Positions 47,401-59,478 are shown, counted from the first letter of the stretch. The stretch: DNA of 64,000 nt from Raphanus sativus (GCF_000801105.2 NC_079516.1:51815265-51879264), one strand, 5' to 3'. Numbers and translations: made by a program. Notes: a model not told the origin generated them from the letters alone.

Positions 47401-47752
47401 TCCGGTGAAATCTCCACCTCCACCATACTACTACCATTCACCTCCTCCTCCGGTGAAATCACCACCACCACCATACTACTACCATTCACCTCCTCCCGTG
47501 AAATCTCCACCACCACCATACTACTACCATTCACCTCCTCCTCCCGTGAAATCTCCACCACCACCATATTACTACCACTCACCTCCCCCTCCAGTCAAAT
47601 CTCCACCACCACCATATTACTACCATTCACCACCTCCTCCGGTGAAATCTCCACCACCACCATACTACTACAACTCTCCACCACCACCAGTAAAATCTCC
47701 CCCACCTCCCGTCTACATCTACGCTTCTCCCCCACCTCCTACCCATTATTAG
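44434..47752 (+). pseudogene. 5'-truncated extensin copy with nonsense codons and frameshift
   Basis: It begins inside the first extensin arm, so it has no promoter, start codon or signal peptide. Former exons are 44434-45436 and 45781-47752; the intron is almost unchanged. In the Ole e 1 domain, AAA (K449 of copy 1) is now TAA at 45891-45893. In the second arm, TAC is now TAG at 46512-46514. Near 46,845 one C is missing (CTCCTCCCCACC against CTCCTCCCCCACC), which shifts the frame. Other differences are repeat-unit gains and losses in the SPPPP arms. Open fragments of up to 316 codons remain only because the repeats tolerate mutation. It is a relic, not a gene. Confidence 0.93.
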
Positions 47753-47915
47753 GCTCGTCAAATTCAACCAAATTTCCTCATTATTCAAGTAAGTTCCAAC
47801 GCTCCAAGCCAATATGCCCCATATCCGTTTCAATATAACTTTGTTCTAAAATCTCAGTTTCTCTTTCACAGGTTTTCTTTTAAAAAATCAAATAAAGGAA
47901 GGGTCAAATTCAAAG

Positions 47916-48119
47916 ATGAGAAGAAGTGAACCAAATAAGGATCGTTGCGTGGAAACCAGGAACAAGACATCTCTAACAATGATCCACATCACTTCCTCTT
48001 CTTCAGTTTCGCTCATCTTCTACTTGTGCATCATTTTCTTCGTGTCTTCATCAAGTCAAATTGTTTCCAAGACCCCTTTAGAACGTATCATACTCTTCTT
48101 TGTTCCCTTTTGTTGTTAA
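47916..48119 (+). CDS. Small ORF with signal-peptide-like segment, copy 2 (67 aa)
   Basis: Same start as the ORF at 36,043 but with IFYLCIIFF in place of IFHLCIIFF. A roughly 50-base extra segment after TTTCCAAGA gives a different tail (TPLERIILFFVPFCC). The differing ends argue against strong coding constraint. Confidence 0.2.
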   Translation: MRRSEPNKDRCVETRNKTSLTMIHITSSSSVSLIFYLCIIFFVSSSSQIVSKTPLERIILFFVPFCC

Positions 48120-49194
48120 GTCAAAGAAACCTGTTCCGTAATTTATTTGTTGTGCATACATTTTCTATATATGTTTTTCATTAATGTAATGTGAGAGATT
48201 GGTTAGCAAATAAAAAAATGTTCAGTTTCTTCTTTCTTAAGCTTGTTTGATTTTAAGTATGATATCTTTATGTTTATGAAACATAGTTAGAAAGACAAGT
48301 TAAAAGACATTCTCTTGAGCTGGCCCCGACAGCGTTTCTATCTATACGCATAAAGTTTCATTGCTTCAAACGCTGGAAAGTGGAAATAACATCTTTACGA
48401 TCTTACTGGCTTATTTAATTAATTGCGTTATATAGTTGGTAAGAGAATCACTTTCGTTCAACTAATTTCTACCTGTTTTTTTTTCTATATTTGACAAGTG
48501 AGCAATAAACACCGGATTTAAATTTACTTGTTGAAAATTCAAAATTTTTAAGTTTATTTCATTAAAACTAACACAAATTCTTGAAATGAATTCATATTAA
48601 ACGTATCCGAATTAGATTTAATACATAATTTATATTTTTTTGTGGAATATAATTTATATCTTTGTATACTTTGTAACTGAAAAAATCGAACCAAAACACA
48701 TGAATACGTGTGAAAAAGCTGGTAATTTCCCAAGAGTATCAAAAGTCAGTGGTTGTAATTTGGGCTTTGGTTATATTCATTTCATAGCCTTACAGCTGGC
48801 AAAATATTAGCTGATTTAAGGCCCATTGTGGGAACATGATTATGTTTACACACTAAACCAATATCCTAGAATTTTAATTATCAGATTTTGAATCCAGTCC
48901 AAATCTTCTAAAAATAATTTAAAATAAAATAATTATACTATTTTATAAAAATAACTAAAACATGATAAAATATAAAATTTATTTATACAAATTTTAAATT
49001 TAGAATATCATATTTTCAAATGCAGATTTTAATCGAATAATCTCGAATGTTTTATCCAATTCTACATCGTTATCTTAATGTTGTTCTCGAGGTCAACAAT
49101 GATAAAACTATGGATATGGTTTCATAGTTCAACAAAAATTTAATAATATTATTGTGAGAATATAAATTTCCACAGAACATGAGTAATATATATA

Positions 49195-49750
49195 TACAGT
49201 AGAACCTCTATAAATTAATATTCGATAAATTAATAATTTTTATAAATTAATAAATTTCGTCGGTTCCAACTTGGGGCAGTGCAAAATATGATACAAATCG
49301 ATAAAATAATAAGATAATAATATTTTAAAACTCCCATATAAATATATAGTCCCATTAAAATCATAAATTAATAATCTATTAATATATATATATATATATT
49401 ATATAAGTACAAATAAACATTATATTGTTGGTTTTATATTTACAATGAAAATACATCAATTTTTTCTTAATATTTCAATATATTTTGATAATATTTAGTA
49501 AAATTATATCGAAAATTACATAAAAATTCTATGAAACATAAAAATATACACCAAATAAGATAATAAAAAATATGAAAGTCATTATTTTAAAAAGAAATTA
49601 ATAATGTATATATGGTAAAATCAAATATTCTTATTTTATAACCAAAAGTAGAAAAAATTTTTAAAAAGAAAAACTTTTGTAAATTAAAATCACTATAAAT
49701 TATAAAAATTTAAAGTTCCAACATTATTAATTTATAGAGATTCTACTGTA
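49195..49750. mobile_element. Emigrant-type (pogo/Tc1-mariner) MITE, 552 bp
   Basis: The body is 49197-49748. The left end is CAGTAGAACCTCTATAAATT and the right end in reverse complement reads CAGTAGAATCTCTATAAATT. TA is duplicated on both sides. The ends closely match the Arabidopsis Emigrant family (from memory, CAGTAAAACCTCTATAAATT). It is AT-rich and non-coding. The matching place in copy 1 (about 37,370) has no insert, so it arrived after the duplication or was present on only one parental haplotype. Confidence 0.92.
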
Positions 49751-50227
49751 TAAGTAATATATAAAAGGTGGATATAGTTTAATTATTACCGATTGATTTT
49801 AGACTGAAAGTCCATACTAAATCTGAGTTTAACATGGTTGCAAAGTCCAAATACATTTTTTCAACTGAATTGATATGGTATATCAAGAAAAGATTAGATT
49901 GATCCTAAATCAACTTGGCCGAAATAGTCCGATGGTCCGAGAAAACTAAATCTTAAATTAAAATATCGTTAAGATTAATGGTTATAAAAACCATCATTTC
50001 AAAAGAGAGTATAATAATATGAGCTTTCACATTTGAAATTACCAATTAATTTTAAATTGAAAATCTATGATAAATCCTGATTTAACAACTATATTTTATG
50101 CAAACGAAATTAGATAAGCATATTCATCAATTTTCAAAATGCATATGAGACCACGGAAATATTATTGAAGTTTTGAGAAGAGAAAAAACACTATATTTAT
50201 ACATCAATTTCACTCATAAAAACGTGC

Positions 50228-50921
50228 TCAGACCTTACGTTACATGGAAACGGAAGCGGGTACGTGGAAGCGGAAGCGTATGGAAGCGCAGAAGCGAAAT
50301 TTTTAAAAAATTTAGGAAGCGGGTACGTGTTGGAAGCGTATATCCATATATACATATATATGTATATATATTAAAAATATAAAAAATATTTATATAATTT
50401 AGGACTAAAATCATATGATTTAAACTTAAAATAAAGCATTTATTAATTTATAATAATTTTGAAATAATCTCATATTAAAACTATAAAAATACACATAAAT
50501 TAAGTTTAAAATAAATTATGATATTAATTATTTTAAAACTTCATAAATTTATTGACATAATATATTTGAATATGTGCTATATCTTTAATAAAAACATCAA
50601 TGCATAAAGATGATTTATAGTATTAGTTTTAATATTTGTATATTTCTATTCTCTTTAATTCATTACTATTAAAATTTGGATTTTATATAAACTAAAAACT
50701 ATGATTTTATATTTTTATGAATTATGACAATGGGTTTTAAAATAAAATGGAAGCGTGATTCCAAAACGGAATCGTAAGCTTCCAACGTGTTTTTAAAGAG
50801 AATATTTTGGAAACGTTTTGGAAGCGAGATTCCGTAAGCTTCCACAAGATTCCGATTCCGATTCCGATTCCGAAGCGGGAAGCGGACATCCGACGAAGCT
50901 TCCGTGCAACCTAGTCAGACC
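50228..50921. mobile_element. 680-bp hAT-like element rich in GGAAGCG motifs
   Basis: The body is 50235-50914, flanked by TCAGACC on both sides (50228-50234 and 50915-50921); the site in copy 1 has a single GCTCAGACCAAAC. The ends are imperfect inverted repeats: TTACGTTACATGGAAACGGA on the left against CTAGGTTGCACGGAAGCTTC on the right strand. Subterminal zones are packed with GGAAGCG/CGCTTCC and GATTCCG words in both orientations. This is typical of hAT transposase-binding regions. The middle is AT-rich with no transposase. A seven- or eight-base duplication supports hAT; the family name is unknown to me. Confidence 0.8.
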
Positions 50922-51826
50922 AAACTAATAATTGTGTCATCTTAAATTAAACAATACGAAAATGAATAAGAAACAGCTGTGAATTTTGCCGCTTAATATT
51001 CTGCGTGTTGTCTAATTATTTTATTTATCCAAATCAGTATTTACCATTTTTCCTAATTAGTTTATTTATATTTCGATTGAATTTTCTCCTTATGGCTGCT
51101 ACTTTTTCTTCCCGAGAATTCAGAGAGACAATAATAATAATCAGAAAGTGCTAAAAAGCTTTAAAAAAACGCAGGAAGGAGGAGGAGGAGGAAGAGACCA
51201 TCTCCACCTTCAAAAATCAGATAGAAAGAGAGAGAGAGAGAGGCCACAACGCTTTGATTCTTTTCGTACGTTCCTCTTCTCCGTACCTCGCAGATCCGCG
51301 ATCCGATCCTTGTCTAAGTTTTACATTTTCTGTACGTACGATCCGATCCAGCTGAGAATAGATTCACTGTTTATCATGTTTAGGTTTCATTTCGATTTTG
51401 ATTAGATCTGTGTTTCCTTTTTCGAAATTGCTAAAGATCTGTGGGAGCTGCAGCACTTTTTGAATGTCAAATCTTCGTAACTGATCGGTTTTGATTTGTT
51501 TTTTTTTTAGGCTGTGTAAGTAAGTATCCCGGATTATCGATTTGAATTGTTGTTCTATATCATTTGATTGCCAGGTGGCGATTTTTTTGTTTCCTTGATT
51601 AGTGTTTAGGTTTGGAAGCAATCCGATCATGGACTCACGTCGTTTTTTTTGCTAAATGATTCGTAGTATCTCTTATTGGATTCGTCTTTCTATTGAACTT
51701 CATTTTGTATATTCATTGTGAATGTAACTTTGTTTTATATTTTGTTTGAAACAGTTTGACATCAAAGGCTTCGTAGAGGGTGTTTAACGCATTTGTTTGT
51801 TCCTGGAACGAACATATACGAAGAAG

Positions 51827-54800
51827 ATGAAGAAAGTCTTCGGTCAAACTGTCAGAGACCTGTAAGGATTATAATGCCTGGAATGGAACTCAATGATATC
51901 CCCAAGGCCAATTCGTGGTTTATTCTTTTTTTTTTTTTTTCTGAATTAACAAATGGTTGATTTTGTGTAATGATTTTTTTTTAGCAAGAGAGAGGTCAAC
52001 AAGAAAGTTCTTAAAGTCCCTGGAATAGAACAGAAGGTAAAGGATACTCGCTTCTTCTCTGTTTTTTGGTTGTGTAGATCAGTTTCTTTATTATTATTTA
52101 TTTTCCCTACAAGTTCAAATTTAAAGTGAGATTTAAAACATAGTTTCATGCTGTTTCGCACTTGGTCTTTTTCCTCTACAGGTTCTAGATGCTACTAGCA
52201 ATGAGCCATGGGGACCTCATGGATCACTTCTGGCTGATCTTGCGCAAGCTTCAAGAAATTAGTTACTACAACCCCTTCCATCTGCTATAAAATTACTGTA
52301 ATTATGATAGCACACAGGACTGACAGAAATGTTACTTTCCCTTGCAGCCATGAATACCAGCTGATCATGGGGGTCATATGGAAACGACTTAGCGACACTG
52401 GAAAGAACTGGAGGCACGTCTATAAGGTGATAAATATTAATGCTTTTTTTCTTGTTTTATATTGCTGTAGCAGTGAGTGAAACTATTTTTGTGTTGGTTT
52501 AACTCTTCTATCCACTTCAGGCTTTGACAGTTTTGGAGTACATGGTAGGCCATGGGTCAGAACGTGTTATAGACGAGATTAGAGAGCGTGCATATCAAAT
52601 CTCGGTAATTGACCATGCGAAGTTCACCATTTAGAAGTATTCAGCATCAAAATATTTTTTTTGTGCTTATCTCAGCAGTTGACTATCTTGCGTCCATTTT
52701 CCCATGTGGCAGACATTGTCCGATTTTCAGTATATTGATTCTGGTGGTAGAGACCAAGGAAGCAATGTTAGAAAGAAATCACAGAGCCTGGTGGCGTTGG
52801 TTAATGACAAAGAAAGAATCGCTGAGGTCAGAGAGAAGGCTGCAGCTAACAGAGATAAGTAAGTAGCTTGTTAATTTTTAACATTTTTTCAAATTGATTG
52901 AGCCTTCTCTCAGTGATGGTCATGCGGGGCACTTGTTTGTTTTCTGGTTGCTAGTGGCCTAACAACTGTTATTATGTCTCCTATTAGTCTAGTCTATCAA
53001 TTTATGGCACTTAAAGTCTTATTAGTTTCTCACTTTGAATGTTTTTAGTTCATAGAGATAGAAAATTACATGTCTTTGGGTTCAATAAATGTGTTTTATG
53101 AGCTGAACTTATCAACGTGACATTATTTTTACAACAGGTATCGCAGCTCAGCACCAGGTGGGATGTATAAGCCTTCAGGAGGATATGGGGACAGATATGA
53201 TTACGGATCCCGGGATGACGAGCGAAGTAGTTATGGGAGAGAAAGAGAATATGGTTACAGGGATGATGATAGAAACAGTCGTGATGGAGATCGTTACTCT
53301 GAAGACCGGTATGGGAGAGATGGTAACAGGGAAGATGATTACAGGGGAAGGAGCAAAAGTGTTGATAACTTCCCACATAGTTCACGGGGTAGGAGTTCTG
53401 ATAGGGAACGGACGTTTGAGGATGATGGCCATTCTTCATCACGGTATGTTGATCTGAAGTTTCCTTTGGACTTGATCTAAAGAAGAAGGGAACAATTTTG
53501 AGATTTAATCAACACTGTTGGATGGAATTTTTTTATTTGAATAGTAGCTTAGCAGTCCTTGGTGTCAAAAAGCATGTTTCGAGCACTTTTTAGTCTAGTT
53601 TCGTTTATACAATAAAACATTCCTCTTTATCGTGTAGGGGTAGTAATGCTCGAGCTGATGACAATTCTCAGGATGGGAGGTAATTTCTGATGAAGTTTGG
53701 GCCTTTTCTGATTGTATTAAGTTTTCTAAATTTATTCAACTCATATCTATATCCTTTCGGAATTATATATATATGATAGAGGTTCGCTCCAGAGGAAGTT
53801 TTCTGAGCAAAATATTGGTGCTCCACCTAGTTATGAAGAAGCTGTCAGTGAATCACGGAGCCCTGTATATAGTGAAAGGTGACAATTCTCTGCTATGCAG
53901 ATTCAGAGCTACCTTGGTTTTATTGGTTCTGATGAATCTTTTTATGCCAGGGATGGTGGGGAGACCCCACAAGCTGCTGCTCCAGCAGCTGCTTCTCCTC
54001 CTCCTCCACAAGCTGTTGCTCCAGGAGCTTCTTCTCCTCCTCCTCCACAAGTTGCTGCCCCAGGGGCTGCTTCTCCTCCTACTGGAAGCAACACAGACAA
54101 TAACTCTGCTGGTTTTGTTACTGAATCTTCTCCGCAGAAATTTGAGACTTTTGATGAATTTGATCCACGCGGTGCATTTACAGGTACAGAATTCTCGACG
54201 CTTGCGATTTCTTCAATTTCTAGTTTGTTAGATCTTTGGAATTTCCTCAGCTTCTTGCCTTTCAAACTCCTCTGCTGGATAGAGATTAATTTTCATTGTT
54301 AGTTTGGTTTGTTATGTACATCAACCTCTTTACTGGTTCTAAGTGTGAACGTTGTGCTTCGTTTCTTTTCCAGCTGCCCCTCCAGCATATGCATCTGCAG
54401 ACGGTGCTTCAGCTCCTCCGACAGTGGCTTCGACAACTGCTCCTCCCACCTCAAACAGTGTCGAGATGGACTTACTTGACTCCCTCGCAGACGTATTTTC
54501 ATCAAATGCATTGGCCATTGTACCTGCTGATTCTACATCTGGAGAAACCAACGGACAATCAAATGCTCCATCATTTTCTACATCGCAGCCATCAACTCAG
54601 GTATCGACACAGGCCTAACCAGTTGTACTGGGGATGTCCCTTTTCTCTTCTTTGTAACATTTATATTATTGCTGACTAAAATCTTCCACCACTGTACAGC
54701 CGTTTGATGACCCATTTGGTGAGTCTCCTTTCAAAGCCTTCACTTCTACGGACACCGACTCAAACCCGCAGCAAAGCTTTGGCGCTCCTTTCCAGCCAAC

Positions 54801-56203
54801 ACCACCAGCCTTCACCTCGGAGGCCTCACATACTGATACTACTGCTCATAACTTTGGATTTGAGGACTCATTTACTGCTGCTAATCCTGAACCTGCTGGT
54901 CAGAATGTGCAATCTCCATCAAACTCCCCAGGTTTTCCTCAAGAACAGTTTGCCACATCTCATAGTGATATTGATATTCTTGCTGGCATTCTCCCACCAT
55001 CTGGTCCTCCAACTTCACTTCCACATCACTCGGGTGCCTCAGCTCCAACATCTCAGTTTCCTCACAGTGGAAACAACATGTATGAGGGATTTAATCCTCA
55101 GCCGGTAAATGCAGCTCCAAACATGCCCGGACAAACTCCATTTGGACAAGGTGTACAACCATATAACATGGTTCCTCATTCACAAAACATGACTGGAGGC
55201 ACACCGTATCACAGTGGAGGCTTCATGCACCAGCCTGGCTCAGCGAATTACAACCCTGGAGTAGTAACTTCACACCCTACAAGCGAAAGCTTCCTTCCAC
55301 GACCAGTTGCTGCCGCTTCATCCAGCTCACAGACTCCTTATTCTAACGCCAGTGGACCAGCCGGTCAGTTCATGGCACACCAGGGTCATGGAATGCCACC
55401 TTCCCATGTTCCACAAAGAACTCAATCTGGGCCTGTTACTATGCAAGGGAACAACAATTTCATGGGAGACATGTTCTCCCAACCTGGGCGAACAAACTCC
55501 TTGTCGTCATCGTCATCTCAACCAGATCTCACACCTTTCACAGGAGCGATTGAGATTGTTCCTCAGCCTCAGAAAAAGTTTGAGCCGAAATCATCAATCT
55601 GGGCAGACACGTTGAGCAGGGGTCTTGTCAACTTTAACATATCTGGACGTAAGATAGATTTCCGCCACAACAAAATGCCACCGATTTTGAAGCAAACTTT
55701 CTAACATCTTCCTTTTCAACTTATGTGCAGCTAAAACAAATCCATTGGCAGACATAGGAGTTGACTTTGAGGCGATCAACAGGAGGGAGAAACGGCTTGA
55801 GAAACCTACAAACACACCAGCACCAACATCGACTATCAACATGGGTAAAGCAATGGGATCAGGAACTGGCTTAGGGCGTGCAGGTGCAAATGCTATGAGA
55901 CCTCCACCAAATCCAATGGTAGGCTCTGGCATGCCCATGGGCGGTGGGGGAATGGGTGTTGGTGGGTATGGGGGTATGAACCAAAACCAACAACCCATGG
56001 GTATGGGTATGGGAATGGGACCAGGCATGAACATGAACATGAACATGGGAGGAGGATATGGCCAAGGCTATCCAATGCAACCACAAAACCCAGGGATGGT
56101 CCCTGGTCAGAACATGCCAGGCAACAACAACAACTATAATCCTATGATGGGTCAAGGCGGTTACAATCCTCAACAACAACAATATGGTGGTGGATACCGG
56201 TAA
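51827..56203 (+). CDS. EPSIN2: Epsin (ENTH-domain clathrin adaptor), copy 2
   Basis: The same thirteen-exon structure as copy 1: 51827-51861, 51985-52036, 52182-52261, 52348-52426, 52521-52604, 52713-52858, 53138-53443, 53638-53679, 53780-53878, 53951-54183, 54374-54600, 54700-55648 and 55731-56203 (934 aa). The only amino-acid difference I noticed is Phe in [10 protein letters not shown] where copy 1 has Leu; Phe is also the Arabidopsis residue, so copy 1 carries the derived state. Intron differences are a handful of single bases and poly(T) lengths. Promoter and 5' UTR are present (from about 51,120), with a hAT-like insertion about 0.9 kb upstream of the ATG that could alter expression. 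It appears functional. Confidence 0.95.
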
Positions 56204-57267
56204 GAGACCAAAGCCAAAAAATAACCACACTAGACACCGCTTGTAATATCAAGAACGGAACACACTCTAGTTCCGCCTTTGCCCTTTTATATTACCTTTT
56301 ACATGAGATATGTAATATCAGTGGACAAAAGTAGTTGGGTTTGGCCAGCCGCTTCACGGAAGTACTCAGCTTACAGTATTCACCCGGTTCCTCGGAGTTT
56401 CTTTGCCTATTGATCTTCACCATCATTCTTTTTTCTCCTCTTTTTTTATTAGTATGGACCAAAACTGAGAGTGCTTTGTTGTTATACTTGTACCGGTGAT
56501 CCCTCGTGTCTGCCCTTTTTGTTATATGCATATAATTTTTTTTTTTATTACATTTGTTTTGGGTTTCATGTATTGAATATTTGTATAACATTTTCTATGA
56601 CGGAACAAATAAAATATTTCTTTTCTCTCTGTCTTTTACATGTTTGTTGACTGTATTCTCTTTCCAATTCGATTTCGGTTTGTGGTATAACTATCTCTTT
56701 TATCCGAATTAATTTTGTAAACAACACTACTATTCTTTTTTTTTTTCTTGTGTGCGCACGTCAAAAGACAGTCAAAGCATGTCACGTGAGCTTATTAGGT
56801 TTCACGTGATCATCTCCCTTCTTTCCTTCTTCAATAGAGAGACATATCTCTTGTACATCGGCCGACTTCATAAAAAAATAAACTTTTCCTTCCGTTTACT
56901 CTCTCTTCCGGCCGATAGAAACTCAGGTCAGTAGCTCGCCGTGCATCGACGATTAATAAGGTTTATTTCAATTTCGTGTTCTCTTTGGTTCTAAATTTCC
57001 AGTTTCATTACTTTTGCTCTTCTAGTCTTTTGGTTAAGAGACGAACTTGTGTTTGATCAGATTTTGCATTGATTTGTATTTTTATTTCTAATGTTTGACA
57101 GTTAAATTGAGCTTAGTTATGACTTATGACATAAACACAAGTTCCTAACTCTCTTGAAATTGTTAAGAATTTGCAGAAAGATTTGTGCTTTTTTTTCCGT
57201 AGGGTTTTGAAAAGGAATGATTTTTTAATTATTTCCGTAGGTTTGGTGTTTTCATCTGGGCTTGCAA
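56204..57267. other. Epsin 3' flank and POP4 promoter/5' UTR, copy 2
   Basis: Same content as 43,152-44,215: epsin 3' UTR, paired G-boxes at 56783-56788 and 56803-56808, and a CT-rich POP4 leader. No extra gene. Confidence 0.6.
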
Positions 57268-58845
57268 ATGGCTACAGAGACGGTTGTTCATGATCCGAGA
57301 AAACGTTCAATGGATGCTATCCAACAAAGACTTCAAAAAGATCAGCTTCGTCAACAACAACAACAACAACAAAAGAATGATAAAGACAAGAAGGGAGCTT
57401 CTGATGATGCCAATGTCTCTTCTTCTAAACAACCACTTAAAGCTCACTCACTGCCTCCTACTCCTCTTCCAAAGAAACCAATTACAAAAGGTTTTTTTTT
57501 TTTTTTTGATGGTTCAACTTATATAATGGACTTTGGTATTGATGGGATAATTGGGCTTTGTAGATCCCCAGGATGATGGTTTTGCTGCGTATATAAAGTT
57601 GTCTTATCCCGTTGATGACAAGTTGTTGGCAACCAATGTTAAGGTAGTAGTAGGTTCAAGAGGTTAAAAAAAAAAGATCAAACCACTGTCTGATTTTTGA
57701 GATATTGTTGCTGATTTGTTGTTTTTGTGATTTAGTTGTCTAGTGGAAAGAAAAATATAGCTGACAAGGTTTTGCATACTCTCCTCCGAAGCGGTGACTC
57801 TGCTCAAAAGTACTTGCAAGGTAAAAATGAGAAGAAGGTGGAGGAGAACAACTACATCCTTCTTGACAATTTTGTACAGTCACGTTCCTCCGGTTCTACC
57901 AAAGCATCGCTGATGAACTCTAAACGTTCTAAAACCCGCATGTCTATGAAGCGGCTCAAGAAATCTGGTGCTTTGAATTTGCCACAGGATCTCCAAAAGT
58001 AAGTAGTCCTCTTTTTTTCTATTGCTTTCATAGAGAGATTGAAACCGCCTCATCTTACTACGTCACTACGGTATTTTGAACAGAGTTTTCTTAAATGTTG
58101 ACTGGCCTCACTTGTTTCTGGATTGCAGGTTTGATTTGTATAAGCCGATGCATGGTATGTGGGAAAGTTACATGATGAAACTCATCAAGGTGACCGGGTA
58201 AGCTTCCAACCAATTGGCATTGTACTTGAGGAAACTGAGGGGTGACCATTCTGACAATCTATCTTTGTTTTGTTTTTTTTGCAGGAAGGCTCAGCTAACC
58301 TCAACTCTTCTATCAGCAGATCTTCACGGTGCTTTCATGTTTGGTAATACTATGTTCTTTCACATATATGTAGTATTAAGATCGATCTTTTTAGCTCGTA
58401 CTTTCAAAAATCAACTTCTATGTACGCTTGATCACTACCTTTAAACTAGTCATCCCCCATCAACTATCCACGCATTATACTTCTTTTTCGTATTGTAGTT
58501 TGTTCATTCTAATCAGAGAAACACGTTTTACTTTGGGACAGTTGCTGAATGCAAGATTGCATCATTCACTGGTGTACAAGGCATAATGATCCGCGAGACA
58601 TCCCAAACATTTGGAATAATCACAAGAGAAGATAAACTTCGAGGTAACTTGATTAGCTAGCTTTTCACCACGTTTTTTTCTTCCCTTCCCAAAGCCTCAA
58701 AGACCTTAGCTTAGTAATTTGTAAATCAATCTTGTATCCAGTTGTACCGAAGAAGCCTTCTGTCTTCATCATCCAACTCGACTGCTGGAAAATCACATTA
58801 CATGGAGACAAGTTTACTTCAAGAGACAGCGTTCTTCAACGTTGA
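57268..58845 (+). CDS. POP4: RNase P/MRP protein subunit POP4 (Rpp29)
   Basis: Seven exons: 57268-57490, 57564-57643, 57736-57998, 58129-58197, 58285-58343, 58542-58643 and 58742-58845 (900 nt, 299 aa). The N-terminal third is charged and Gln-rich, with a QQQQQQQ run. The C-terminal part (GAFMFVAECKIASFTGVQGI, MIRETSQTFGIITREDKLRV and VFIIQLDCWKITLHGDKF) is the Sm-like Pop4/Rpp29 fold that binds RNase P or MRP RNA. It acts in tRNA 5' end and rRNA processing in the nucleus. The ATG at 57,268 is preferred over an upstream in-frame TTG. It is the only complete copy here, since the other ends at the duplication junction. The first intron starts with a long T run. Orthologue of At2g43190. Confidence 0.93.
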
Positions 58846-59478
58846 TGCTGAAACAAAGCATAATCTCGTAGTAAGCGACTATTGATGACCACTGAAGCAT
58901 CCTTAGTCTTGCAAGATTTTTACTTGGAAAGCTTTCCTGATGTATGTTTTTACTGTTTTATGTTTATTAGTAGAAATTTATAAAAACAGAGAAATCGATC
59001 TTGGTGACTGATAATGTTAGACAAAAGGCACAGTTAAAGATTCCACTTCAGAACAGAGGGGGAGTCTTTTGACTTCATAACTTAAAAATGATAAAACTTT
59101 AACTCTACTAGAATTTGTCTGCTCTGATCTTGAAATCTAACTGCAGAAATAGTCTAAGACCAAAAAAAGAAACATGAATCCATCACACCAACACTTAACC
59201 AAAGCGCTGTCCTAAGCATCAATTCTTCTATTTCTAGGCTACATGCTCACCACTATCACTCCTTCTCTTCCAGAAGCTTCAGGAAACCCAATCACCATCA
59301 TCATCTTACTTCCCACTCTGTTCCAAGAATTTTCACCAAGTGCTCCTTGCCCTGGCACGACCCTTGTTGTGTGTTCATGTTGTTTGTTCTTGCAAGAACT
59401 TTTTTTTTTTTTTGTAGAATGTCTTAGGAGAGATTTACGTCAAAGACTCACACTTTGTTGCATGTTTTGTTGTCTCAT

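Larger units (their letters stand above)
48120..51826. other. Extensin-epsin intergenic region, copy 2, with epsin 5' UTR
   Basis: Homologous to 36,214-38,770 but with two transposon insertions and many substitutions in the middle. From about 51,120 it is again nearly identical to the epsin 5' UTR of copy 1, with a shorter (GGA)n run. No extra gene is seen. Confidence 0.55.
44434..57480 (+). repeat. Tandem segmental duplication, copy 2 (13.05 kb)
   Basis: Second copy of the 32,599-44,430 unit, longer because of a 552-bp Emigrant-type element and a 680-bp hAT-like element. It runs from the extensin pseudogene through the second epsin into POP4, where sequence continues into the intact gene after 57,480. 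Confidence 0.93.
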
